Positions 34,066-44,045 of a stretch of DNA of 64,000 nt are shown one piece after another. The position numbers were made by a program, and so were the translations under genes. Numbering within the stretch: the first letter of the stretch is position 1; the number at the start of each line of letters is the position of its first letter. Origin of the DNA: Russula earlei (taxonomy: Eukaryota > Basidiomycota > Agaricomycetes > Russulales > Russulaceae); the NCBI GenBank assembly GCA_025769875.1, contig JAGFNK010000107.1:62001-126000 (forward strand), in the 5' to 3' direction. The notes beneath the pieces are model-generated. The model did not search any database, was not told the DNA's origin, and saw only the letters and a program-made list of their open reading frames with translations.

Positions 34066-34777
34066 TGCCAACATCATGCTGCACACCACCTTCCACATTG
34101 CCTCCCTGTCCACTCACGCATCACCACCCACATCTGCTGCCGCCACCTGCAGTGGAGATGACCTCACCACCGCCACCACAAGACAACAAACACCACCCCT
34201 GCGCAAGCCGCCCCATGCGCTGCCACCCTCTCTCACCACCACCCTTGCCCTTGCCACTGCCACCACCTTTGCATCGACAGCAGCAGCAACAACAACAACA
34301 TGGCCAATGCTTGGCAACACCACGAGGCACGACAACACATTCAACATGCCTGCAAGCATGCCATGCCACCTCGCTGCTTCACCACAACATGCCCACTACT
34401 CTGGCACGGTGACAAGGCCACATGCACAAGGCTGAAGCTCACTCAAGAAGGTTTGACTGGGGATGGTCAAAATTTCAACCCCACAGGAGGTGTCAGGTCT
34501 GAAACCCTGATGGCATGCAATGCATCTTTTCCCACATGCACAATTTTCACACATTGAGATGTGCATTTTTTTTTCTGTGTGCAGCATAGACAATCTTTAT
34601 GCTCCCTTGTTTTTCAATCTCCTATTTTCCTTTGTACTCCCCTGTATTCTGTACTTACTTACCCTCTAGAATGACAAGCAAGCTTTGGCGTCCCCTTCTC
34701 CTCTGACTGGCTTGAGAACTCCTCTTTGTGCCTGTGTCCAACTTCTCATGGGGGCTCTCTCTCTCCTTGGGTACTCA
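34066..34777 (+). repeat. Inverted repeat, left arm (about 0.7 kb)
   Basis: Matches 36238-36928 in reverse complement over roughly 700 bp with scattered differences and small indels; the arm runs from ...CATCATG(C/-)..CACACCACC to ...CTCTCTCTCCTTGG. Both arms carry the same C-rich, pseudo-coding section followed by a 3' section containing TACTTACTTACCCTCTAGAA. Confidence 0.8.
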
Positions 34778-34889
34778 CTAGGTACAAGGTCAGGTAACCA
34801 GCCTTACAATCTCACACACATGTTCCCAGTCATGCTTTACTTATGACTAGTTATGACCATAATCCTCAAACCCATGAAATCTTGACAGA

Positions 34890-35093
34890 AATCCCAGGCA
34901 CACCAGGCACACCAGTCTTGACCAGTCTTGACCAGTTTTTATCAGTCTTGAAAGTTGATGTGACTGTGACTGGACATTCTACAATCCAGTTTGACCTTGA
35001 CTGAAAGTTCACTCATGATTGGTCAGGTCAGGTTCAGTCAAGCAGTTTTTTGCAGTCAATGTGACCTGACCTGAAAGCACTAACAATGACACC
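34890..35093 (-). repeat. GACTGG/CCAGT-rich block, right copy (inverted)
   Basis: Read on the minus strand it starts GGTGTCATTGTTAGTGCTTTCAG, close to the start of the left block at 33,108, and carries the same kind of CAGTCAAG/GACTGGTC motifs, including repeats of TCTTGACCAG on the plus strand. Confidence 0.5.
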
Positions 35094-35099
35094 CTATGA

Positions 35100-35645
35100 A
35101 AGAAAATTTTGAGACTACACCACAACTCTCACACTGTGGGACATCCTGGTCAATGGAAAACTTACAAACTAATTAGTCAAAACTATTGGTGGCCAGGGAT
35201 GCTAACCTATGTCAAAAGTTATGTAGAAGGTTGTGCAATTTGCCAAAGCACAAAGAACCACCCAAAGACTGAAACACCCCTTGTACCAATTACACCAGCT
35301 GGAGAAGTATGGAAAAGCATTACCATGGACTTTATTATGGACCTACCAATTTCACAAGGCTTTGACAGCCTTCTAGTTGTGGTAGATTGATTCAGCAAAG
35401 CAATAATCATTACCCCTTGCCACAAGACAATCACAGCAGAAGAAACAGCAACACTAATCATGAATAACATCTGGAGGAGAATAGGTCTTCCAGCTCAAAT
35501 AATATCAGACAGAGGCCCTCAATTTGCAGCAAAAGTTACTCAAGAACTATGGAAGAAATTAAATGTCAAAGTATCATTGAGCATGGCATACCACCCACAG
35601 ACAGATGGAGAAACAGAACGAGTTAACCAAGAACTAGAACAATAC
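35100..35645 (+). pseudogene. Ty3/gypsy integrase fragment
   Basis: Plus-strand remnant of a gypsy integrase: the zinc-binding part (VGHPGQWKTYKLISQNYWWP ... CAICQSTK) and the catalytic core ([48 protein letters not shown]) with all three D, D, E positions present. An in-frame TGA interrupts it near 35,388 and it is cut off at 35,645 by the LTR-like sequence that follows. The first ~50 residues align with the HHCC module of chromovirus-type integrases. It differs from the integrase of the nearby full gypsy element, so it is from another family. Confidence 0.85.
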
Positions 35646-36239
35646 TGTTGTGATCTACCCCTCTTTCGGTTCATCCCTGAGACACTTCTTATTGTTCTCT
35701 ACTTTTCACCCTTGTCCCCTTGGTTACCGTTTCATCCCTTGATATTGATGGTCTCTTATTGTTTCACTCATTGTGTTTCACCTATTGTTTGAGCTCCTTC
35801 TGCTACTGGTTAGTATTATCTATTGTTCCACATATGGTACTGTACAGCCTCGCTAGATACAGTATTTAAGTGCCTATAGAAGCTGGGGAATGCCCCAAGC
35901 TTAGCTTTGTGCCATCTCCTGTCGCATCCCTTTGCCCTGTACCCTCTCTCAATCACAACTTGTTTGTGCTGGCTTTTACCTTGCTTGACATCAACACACT
36001 AGGAGGAACCCTTGCGTTCCTCTTACTCCTCTCTTGCTCTACCATCGTCCTCCTCTTCTGTGAAACCAGAAGATCAACTCTGTCTACAGACTGAGTCATT
36101 GTCTGACTCAGCCTTGAGATGCTAAACCTTTGATCCAGTCTCCTTGAGCCGGCCCCACTGAACCCCTTGAACCAAGTCACAGGGACTTGGCCCCCACTGA
36201 ACCTTGAGCTAATGCTCTTACAGCCGCGATGCTGTAACA
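35646..36239. repeat. Probable LTR inserted in the integrase fragment
   Basis: Starts TGTTGTGATC and ends GCTGTAACA (TGTT...AACA), about 594 bp, with a TATA-like TATTTAAG near 35,860. The integrase frame stops exactly at its left edge and the inverted-repeat arm begins at its right edge. Flanking five-mers (AATAC, AGGAG) do not match, so the right side has been rearranged. Confidence 0.55.
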
Positions 36240-36928
36240 AGGAGAGAGAGAGCCCCCATGAGAAGTTGGACACAGGCACAAAGAGGAGTTCTCAAGCCAG
36301 TCAGAGGAGAAGGGGACACCAAAGCTTGCTTGTCATTCTAGAGGGTAAGTAAGTACAGAATATAGGGGAGTACAAAGGAAAATAGGAGATTGAAAAACAA
36401 GGGAGCATAAAGATTGTCTATGCTGCACACAGAAAAAAAAATGCACATCTCAATGTGTGAAAATTGTGCATGTGGGAAAAGTGCCATCAGGGTTTCAGAC
36501 CTGACACCTCCTGTGGGGTTGAAATTTTGACCATCCTCAGTCAAACCTTCTTGAGTGAGCTTCAGCCTTGTGCACATGGCCTTGTCGCTGTGCCAGAGTA
36601 GTGGGCGTGTTGTGGCAAAGCAGCAAGGTGGCATGGCATGCTTGCGGCATGTTGAATGTGTTGTCATGCCTCGTGGTGTTGCCAAGCATCGGCCATGTTG
36701 TTGTTGTTGCTGCTGCTGTCGATGCAAAGGTGGTGGTGGTGGCAAGGGCGAGGGTGGTGGTGAGAGAGGGTGGCGGCACATGGGGTGGCTTGTGCAGGGG
36801 TGGTGTTTGTTGTCTTGTGGCAGTGGTGGTGAGGTCGTCTCCACTGCAGGTGGTGGCAGCAGATGTGGGCGGTGACATGTGAGTGGACAGGGAGGCGATG
36901 TGGGAGGTGGTGTGTGGCATGATGTCAG
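36238..36928 (-). repeat. Inverted repeat, right arm (about 0.7 kb)
   Basis: Reverse-complement partner of 34066-34777. Identity is high by eye, with small indels such as a missing run in the CATGCC region. Confidence 0.8.
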
Positions 36929-37150
36929 CATCTGTCATGAACCATTCTCTGGAGAGGGCCCTTGAAGGACCCTTCCTTATGGGAGGAAACCCAGCCCCTA
37001 TGGTGTCACCCTGTTCACACGAGCAAAAGGGGTGAGTAGAGGTGTCCACAATATTGCACGCGCATTGTTGCGCGAGCGATTCTCGGCACAATCGACATAC
37101 AGCAAGCCCCACTTAATGGCAACCCTTTTAGCAATAAAGGACAGTATTAG
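36929..37150. other. Left flank of the full gypsy element, unassigned
   Basis: No gene or element recognised. The five bases before the LTR are ATTAG. Confidence 0.4.
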
Positions 37151-37642
37151 TGTCACCGACTGGGGGCGGTGTCGCTGACAAATCGTTTCACGCGCGAGAC
37201 GTGCGCACTGAGTCGAGCGAGACGATGAGTTCTCGCGAGAATCGGGGATCTCGGTGACAACACAGCAAGAGCTAGTGTGTACCGCGGAATGGAAATATGA
37301 TAGAAGAGTCTTCGCGTTCGAAGACTTAGAGATTGGAGAGTGTTTCTGAGTCGATTGCTTGATTCCCTGCAAGCCTACAGTCCCGAAGCTCGAATCCAGT
37401 GATATTCACAAGAGAACAAGCTTAGGGCTTGTTCTCTTCTACGGACAGGTTTATATAGACTTTGTATTCTATATCAAATAGTGGACACAAGGTAACGGTG
37501 AGGTGATCGGAACTGGAACACGCTGGAAAGTACTGGTACATGCGAGGCTGAAACGAGTCATAGAACGCGCGGGAATCGTGAGGCTTGTCCGGGTAGGCTT
37601 GTCCGGTTGCCGGTCCGGTCCGAAGAGCCGGTACTTGTGACA
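37151..37642 (-). repeat. 3' LTR of the gypsy element
   Basis: TGTCACCGAC...CTTGTGACA ends with TGTCAC/GTGACA inverted termini. On the inner side (37643-37660) the minus strand reads AACAAGGGGGTAA, a polypurine tract priming plus-strand synthesis. Confidence 0.95.
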
Positions 37643-37660
37643 TTACCCCCTTGTTAACGT

Positions 37661-38908
37661 CTAAGCAACATAGGGGATAACGGTGGAGCGACAATGGTGG
37701 GTGTGGAAATGTATTTGATCGCGGGGGACTCGACATATTTTTTCGGATTTGCATCGTCGGTGAGGGCTTCTGCAATAGTCAGCTATGTGTCCTTGGCGAT
37801 TGCAGAGAATGCAAACGGTGATCTTGGAGCATTCGAAGGTGTCGTGTCCTCCGTCTTTGCACCAGGCGCACCTGTCGGAGAGTCGGGGAACAAATTGATA
37901 CCACGGGTCGAGGAGAGCTTGTTTGGCATCTTGATGCTCTTGTTCGGTGAGTTGAGGCATGGTTCCGAACAAGACTCGCGGCTCAAGACGAGCCTTGGCG
38001 TTAGCTCTTGCCAACTTGACCTCCGAGTCTCTTACCTCCCACATCATGTCGTGATATCTCTCTCGAGCGGTGACGAGGGAGTTCGCCATTTGTCGCGTTT
38101 TCTTCAAGGCGAATCGATAGCGGCGTACCTCGGCCTCTAGTGACAGGTCCTGTTCGAACCTGAGTGCCTCATCTATGGCTTTAGTGTGTCGAAGGCCTTC
38201 TTTGAACAAGAAGGCATCTTTCTGTGTAAGAAGAGGGCGAGGGTAGGGGTCTGCGCGAGCTCGAATGGGAATGCGGTGAGTGGCGCATCCAGGGCCATAG
38301 GTAGCCAGCAAGGAGGGGAAGCCGTTGGTGATATCGGGGAGGACAAAGCGTGGGGGTAGCGTATCATCTTCGTTGCCTGGATCTGGGATTAGCAAATCTA
38401 ACCCAAGGTCTCCTTCTTCCCATCCTTCTCCAAGTTGTTCCAATTCTGAGGGCTGGACGTTGTTAGTGGCTGGTTCGTAAACTGGAGGTGGCGTTCTCTC
38501 GCGGTCTACTGGGGCAAAGTTTTCGTCGAGTAGGACTATGTTCTCGACTTGTTGGATGATCGGTGTAGCGGTGCGTGGGGGAATTGGGATGGGATCAGGT
38601 GAGGGAGTGCGGACGTGATAAGATGGGCTGCGAATTCTGACGGGCGAACTAGTCCCTAGAGTGGGAGAACGGTTGCCGAAGGCACGCAGTATCGTGGTAA
38701 GGGAGTCGTCTTCCCATAGTTCGCGTGCTTGGACAATCATGGCGGCGTGTTGTGCAGCGCGTCGGATGAGTAGTCTGGTGTTGATGGTGGCCGCCGTTGA
38801 GGGGGATGGTTCTCGAGACAGTGGCAGATGGATGAGAGCGGGGGAGTAAGGTGGAGTGGGTACCAAAGTGGCGGAGGAAGCAGTGGGGGAGTTCTGTGTG
38901 GAAGACAT
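37661..38908 (-). CDS. Post-pol ORF with two CCHC zinc knuckles
   Basis: A 415-codon intact ORF starting about 50 nt after the end of pol and running to the polypurine tract, the place where envelope genes sit in retroviruses. It has no signal peptide or membrane helix. The N-terminal half is Pro/Ser/Thr-rich; the middle is a charged helical part (RYRFALKKTRQMANSLVTAR; YHDMMWEVRDSEVKLARANA). The C-terminus has two perfect CX2CX4HX4C knuckles, CAWCKDGGHDTFEC and CILCNRQGHIADYC, the type found in nucleocapsid proteins. An RNA-binding or packaging role is an inference. It is the only long ORF of the element without a frame break. Confidence 0.8.
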   Translation of the reverse strand: MSSTQNSPTASSATLVPTPPYSPALIHLPLSREPSPSTAATINTRLLIRRAAQHAAMIVQARELWEDDSLTTILRAFGNRSPTLGTSSPVRIRSPSYHVRTPSPDPIPIPPRTATPIIQQVENIVLLDENFAPVDRERTPPPVYEPATNNVQPSELEQLGEGWEEGDLGLDLLIPDPGNEDDTLPPRFVLPDITNGFPSLLATYGPGCATHRIPIRARADPYPRPLLTQKDAFLFKEGLRHTKAIDEALRFEQDLSLEAEVRRYRFALKKTRQMANSLVTARERYHDMMWEVRDSEVKLARANAKARLEPRVLFGTMPQLTEQEHQDAKQALLDPWYQFVPRLSDRCAWCKDGGHDTFECSKITVCILCNRQGHIADYCRSPHRRCKSEKICRVPRDQIHFHTHHCRSTVIPYVA

Positions 38909-38958
38909 GTTTGTTGGGGGTGAGGAGATGGGGGATAGTCGTTTTATGAGTGGTGTTC

Positions 38959-41900
38959 TTATACTTGGGGTCGACCAGCCGAAGCGGAGTAGTATTCTTT
39001 TAGGAGTTCTGGGGCGTTGAGGTCATGATGGTCAACCCATGAGTCATCTGATGCCGGATATCCTTTCCAGTGTACGAGGTATTGAATTTTACGTGTTCGT
39101 CCGAATCTTCTTGTGTCTAGGATGGCTTCGATTTCGTACTCTTCCTCATTTTCGATGGTCGGTGGAGGTCGTGTAAATGGCGTGCCGTATTCCTCCGTCT
39201 CCTTATAAGGAAGGAGTAGGTTGACGTGGAAAACGTTGTGTATCTTCATCGACTGGTGGGAGTTGTAATTGATACGCAACTTTGGAAATTCTTTTTGTGA
39301 TGGGGAATGGGCCGTATCTTTTAGGCATTAATTTGCGCGTTCCTCGTGTTTTGAGGTTCTTCGCTTCTAGCCATACGAGGGATCCTTCTTCCATTTCCTT
39401 GATGTCTGGTTTCAGGGGTTGTTGTTTACGTTCCTAGAAGTTGTTGAGCGTCCAGTCTTGCCTCTTCTAGCAGTTTTAGACGATCGGTGGATGAAGGCAC
39501 GTTGTTGTCTTCTAGATTGATATTGATTTGGGGTTTAAACCCCATGAGGAGTTCGTGTGGTGATCTTCGCGATGTTTCATGTTTCCACGAGTTGTGCGCG
39601 TATTCTGCTAGGGGAAGCATCTTCGCCCAGGAATGTGGGTGAGTCGTGGTCCAGGGTCTTAGGTATTGTTCTAGCCATGCGTTCATTCGTTCTGTCTGTC
39701 CGTCGGTTTGGGGGTGAAACGCGGTAGACACGTTTTGTTTGATACCTAGATTCTTGCATAAGGCTTTCGAGAAGTTTGATGTAAATCGAGGGTCTCTGTC
39801 GGAGATGATTCTTTTAGGAATGCCGAACCAGGGTACGAGGTGTTTCAAGTACTCGTGTGCAACACCTGTTCCATCGATCGTTTTGTTACAGGGGATGAAC
39901 TTTGTTGCTTTAGAGCACCCTTGATCGACTATGGTGAGGACGCTGTCGAATCCTTCCGATTTTGGTAGGTCGGTGATGAGGTCCATCGATACGTATTGAA
40001 AGGGGCCTTGTTCAACGTGTGTGTCGAGTGGAAAAGTCGTGGCCTTCTTTCTAGGTATATTGGTTTTAGATTCTTGGCATTTGGCGCAGCCTTTGACGTA
40101 TTGTTCCACGAATTGTCGTAGCCTAGGTCCTTCGTAGTGTTGTTTGATTAAGTCCCAGGTATTGGCTATTCCTGGGTGTCCTGCGAAGGGAGCGTCGTGG
40201 AATTGTCTTAGGACTTCTCGTCGTTTGTCGAGTTTGTCGGGTAGGTATGTCTTTTTCGCGAAAATTTCGGGTGGTAGTAAGGTGGTTTTTTGTTCTTCTA
40301 CCCCCTTGTTAAGGTCTTTGCGACGAGAGAGTGTGTCTGCGATGGTATGTGTGTGTCCAGGGACGTGTTCTAAGGTGATATTAAAGTCTTGCATATATTG
40401 CATCCATCTGGCTTGTCGTCCTGTTAATTTCTGTGGTTCTTTGAAGTATGTAAGGTTTTTGTGGTCTGTTCTTATTCTGACTGGTTTGTCGGCTCCTAAG
40501 AAGAATGATCGTCCGCTTTTTAATCCAAAAATTACTGCGGCTAGTTCTTTGTCGTGAGCATCGTAGTTTCTTTCTGCGTCTAGTAATGTTCTGGAATAGT
40601 AGGCAATTGGGTGGAAACCATCTTCATATTCTTGAGATATGACTGCTCCTACGGCGAATCCTGATGCATCAGTATCCAGTACAAATTGTTTTGTCCAGTC
40701 CGGAGTACGAAGTACTGGGTAGGATACGCAGGTTTCTTTTAAAATTTGAAAGGCTTGGTCTTCCTTTGTTGTCCATTCCCATTGTCTGTTTTTCTTTGTC
40801 AAATCGTTCAGTGGTCTTGCTTTTATGGAGAAGTTGGGGATGAAATTCCGGTAGAAGTTGCAGAATCCCAAGAAACTTCTCACTTCTTTTAGTGTAGATG
40901 GGGTTGGCCAAGTCTTTAATTCCTTTGACTTTGACGGGGTCCATGGTTATCTTTCCTTCTCCTATAATTACCCCAAGGTATTCTACTTTCTTTTTGTGGA
41001 ATTGACATTTTTCTGGTTTGAGATAGAGATCGTGTTGTTTCAGTTTAGATAGTATATGGTTGACTTTGAGTGTATGCTCTGTTTCGTCATTCTGTGTGGC
41101 AATGATGATGTCGTCCATATAGATCTTCAACCACCCTTGAGCGAGTTCTTCTTGAAAAATATCGTCCATCATGGTTTGAAAGGTAGCTGGGGAATTAGTT
41201 AGTCCAAAGAACATTACCGTGGGTTCAAATAATCCATCACTGGTCTTGAAGGCTGCCTTCCATTCGTCTCCTTCTTTAATCCGAATGTTGTTGTACCCCC
41301 ATCTAACGTCGAATTTAGTAAAAAGTTCTTTTCCTGCTAGGGCGTGAATGAGTTCCGGGATCAAGGGTAATGGGTATACGTTGGGTATTGTCCATTTGTT
41401 TAAGTTCCTGTAGTCTTGTACCGGTCGAAATTTCCCGTCTTTCTTTTTTATGAGGAAGAATCCACTAGCGTATGGCGAATTGGATCTTCTTATTCGTTTG
41501 AGTCGTAAATTTTGTTCAAGAAATTTTCCCTGTTCTTCCTTTTCTTTCGGTGAGAGAGGGTATACTCTGCAGTTGATTGTTGTTGGGGCGTCCGATTTCA
41601 GGTCGATAGCGTGGTCCCATTTTCTTGGTCCAGGGAATCTTTCCGACTCTTGTTCCATAAATACTTGTCCGTATTGATGGTACTGAAGGGGGACTATTTC
41701 TTGCCAAGTTCGTATTTTTCCCTGTGCTTGTGATTCCGCCAGTTGTTGTGCTATGGTGGTTTTGCGTATCTGGGTTTGCAACCATAGTTCGTCACCTTCT
41801 TCCCAGTCTGTCAACGCCTTAATCCAAGCCGGGGTTTCTTGATTTCCTTTAAGAGTGACTCTTCCCATAATGGTTCCCTTGGACCAGTTTATTCTCGGGT

Positions 41901-42273
41901 TTGTTGATTCTAGGAATGGATATCCTAGGATGATATCATCTTGTCCTATGTCTGCAACCAGGAATTGATGCGTGTGTCTTTGTCCCAGCAATTTTAATTC
42001 TAGTTGGACAGTTTGGGTGACCTTTCCTGAGCGATTTAGTGTTCCGTCGACGTTTTTGACGTTTCTTGTTGGAATTAATTTTTTAGTTTGTAGGCATAAT
42101 TCCTTTGTTAGCCTAGGTGATATGAAGCATTCGGTGGCTCCACTGTCTATCAAGGCTTTCTTTTCGGCTTTGTTCGACCCAATATAAATAGTAGTTGTCA
42201 CTGATATTGACTTTCTTTGAGACTTATACATGGGGTCGATACCTAAAGCTTGAGCAATCGCCGTTATGCTCAA
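38959..42273 (-). pseudogene. Gypsy pol: protease, RT, RNase H, integrase, chromodomain; broken by three one-base shifts
   Basis: Domains in order: protease with ALIDSGATECFIS; reverse transcriptase with LTNSPATFQTMMDDIF and the catalytic KIYMDDIIIA; RNase H (VLDTDASGFAVGAV, DKELAAVIFGLK, RTDHKNL); integrase zinc module (FHDAPFAGHPG...CAKCQ) and DDE core (SMDLITDLP, RIISDRDPRF, HPQTDGQTERMN); chromodomain (ILDTRRFGRTRKIQYLVHWK). The frame shifts near 40,885 (an AAAA run), near 39,436 and near 39,265; in each case removing one base restores the conserved protein, and there are no in-frame stops inside domains. It begins in the -1 frame relative to the end of gag, overlapping its stop codon by a few bases, so frameshifting or reinitiation would be expected in an active copy. 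Confidence 0.9.
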
Positions 42274-43575
42274 GCGTCCGAAAAATCCTCCTCTTTGTTC
42301 TCGCTATCCTCCATCAATGCCTTAATGAAGGCCTCTCTCTCTTCTGTGGACAGCGCCTTTGCTGCCTTAGCGACTTTATCGACGTTGTCTTCTCCGACTA
42401 TTTCTATAGTAGGGGAATCGGATGTGGTGGTGGTCGTGTCGGCGGCGCGTGCGCGAGTTGTGTCGCGTTTCGGCTTTGTGGGGCAGTCGCGAGCCAAATG
42501 TCCTCGAAGGGAACAGTGGAAGCACCTTCCTTCTTCTCGGTGTTTTTGTTTCTCGGCTTCGGTGACTGCCTTGCGAGCGGCGCCTGCGCTGGTATCCATT
42601 GCATTTGGGTCGCGTGGTGGGAGTCGCGGTCGCGCGGGTGCGGTGTTACCTTGGTTGTTCCCACGGTTGGCCCATGTCGAGTTGGCTAGTCGTCCCCAAG
42701 GTTTGTTATTTTGAGGTTGGTTGAAGTTGCGTCCGCGTGTGCTAGAATGATCGGATAAAATTGCGCGTTTGCGCATCCAGACCCTATGATGCTTTTGTGC
42801 TGCTGCAACCCAGTCCACAAAAGAGGTGGGGTCTTCGAGATCGAGGCATGACTCGACCAATGATCGTGGAAGTCCCCACGCGAACAACCTCATGACCGTC
42901 GGTTCGTCGACGTCAAGTCCTGCGCGTCTGGTTAGTAACTGGAATTCGGATATGTAGTCGTCAAGCAGGCCATCTTTCATCTTCAATTCTTTGAGTCTGT
43001 CTTGGGCTTTCTCGCGTTCCGCATAATCGGTGAACGCGCGTCGGAATTGTTGTCGCATAGCTTCCCACGCTGTCAATCCGAGTGGGATATTGGTAGGGTC
43101 GTTTTGCACGTCTTCGAGCCATTGGTCCATAGCCTTCAAGCCATCCTTCGACTTTGGGTCCTTTCATTAGTGAGAGGAAATATGCACACTTTTTGATGGG
43201 ATCCCTGGCAATTTTACTGTCGTGGTTCATAGACATAAATCTGTTGAACGCGACTAAAAATGCGTGTGTGCGCGCGCGGTCGCCATTGAAGAAGTCGGGG
43301 GGAATTCCCTCGAGTTTTCCGTTATCGGGTCCGCGCGTGTTGCGATCGCGATCTGCGCGCGTGTCGTAATCGTCGGGGTCGGGGTCGGGGCTCGGGGGTC
43401 GTATTCCGCGGCCTCCCATTCCGAGGAACGAGGCGCGAGTGGGAGGTTGTGCTGTCCCGGATGAAGCGGGTTGTGGTTGGACCGGGTCTGGATCGGTGGC
43501 GGCGACGAAGACGTTCGTCGTGGTCGTCGGTTCGAGCTCCATCGGAGCGTGGGTGGTAGGGGCCGGTCCTGGCAT
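42270..43575 (-). pseudogene. Gypsy gag with zinc knuckle; one frame break
   Basis: N-terminal part MPGPAPTTHAPMELEP with a Pro-rich and Asp-rich leader, then the capsid-like fold region (FFNGDRARTHAFLVAFNRFM; AWEAMRQQFRRAFTDYAERE; LDDYISEFQLLTRRAGLD) and one CCHC knuckle CFHCSLRGHLARDC. The frame shifts once near 43,140 (after KVEGWL), apparently by one extra base. The stop overlaps the start of the pol frame. Length when joined is about 430 residues, usual for this group. Confidence 0.85.
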
Positions 43576-43600
43576 TGGGGCGTGACTTGAAGTCCTCGAT

Positions 43601-43972
43601 CTAGGGACAGGGTGTTCCTGAGGCAGTCAGTGTAGTGATGTTAATGCCTCGGAGAGGGCTTTGTTGGAGTTTGAAGGCCGGTCGGGCGACGCGCGTCGCC
43701 TCCCACGTGTCTCCGCGTCGTTCGATTTCGAACCAGAGGCCGTAAAGGTGGCCCAGGGCTACCTTGGCACCCATCCAGTTGGCATAATAGCCGGTCCAGG
43801 GCACACTATCTTTCTGTATGGTGTAGAATTCGACACCATCGTCGAACATGGTTATGCTAGGGACATTCTTCTCTTGGTCAGGTAGCAACTCGAAGGGACA
43901 TTTGAGGGCAGCAAGTCCTTCAATGGTTGGGAGTTGATACCCTTTGGTCTTCCAGTCTCGAGTTGTAGTCAT
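43601..43972 (-). CDS. Small ORF between primer site and gag
   Basis: A 123-codon ORF starting 73 nt inside the 5' LTR and ending 26 nt before the gag ATG. It has a normal-looking globular composition (FELLPDQEKNVPSITMFDDG; WTGYYANWMGAKVALGHLYG; LWFEIERRGDTWEATRVARP) and no match to gag domains that I recognise. It would be the first ORF on the genomic RNA. It could be an accessory protein or the first part of a gag split by mutation; the first is favoured because it has its own ATG and stop and gag restarts cleanly. Confidence 0.55.
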   Translation of the reverse strand: MTTTRDWKTKGYQLPTIEGLAALKCPFELLPDQEKNVPSITMFDDGVEFYTIQKDSVPWTGYYANWMGAKVALGHLYGLWFEIERRGDTWEATRVARPAFKLQQSPLRGINITTLTASGTPCP

Positions 43973-44031
43973 TGAGAGAAACAGATATATTCGTTCGCGA
44001 GCGTGCGGTTCGGGGTCAAGGGTTCGAGTGG

Positions 44032-44043
44032 TAAGCTTGTTCT
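44032..44043 (-). promoter_or_regulatory. Putative self-priming primer binding site
   Basis: Two bases inside the 5' LTR the minus strand reads AGAACAAGCTTA. This is the exact 12 nt reverse complement of the LTR sequence TAAGCTTGTTCT (44308-44319 on the opposite strand), which lies about 30 nt downstream of the LTR TATA box (TATATAAACC), where transcription would start. No TGG-type tRNA primer site is seen. This is the arrangement of Tf1/sushi elements, which prime on their own RNA 5' end. Confidence 0.65.
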
Positions 44044-44045
44044 AA

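Noticed and set aside
33368..34435. Long Pro/Ser/His-rich plus-strand ORFs
   Set aside because: Open in several frames at once because of C/T-rich repeat composition; no domain, and the same sequence recurs inverted at 36,240-36,930.
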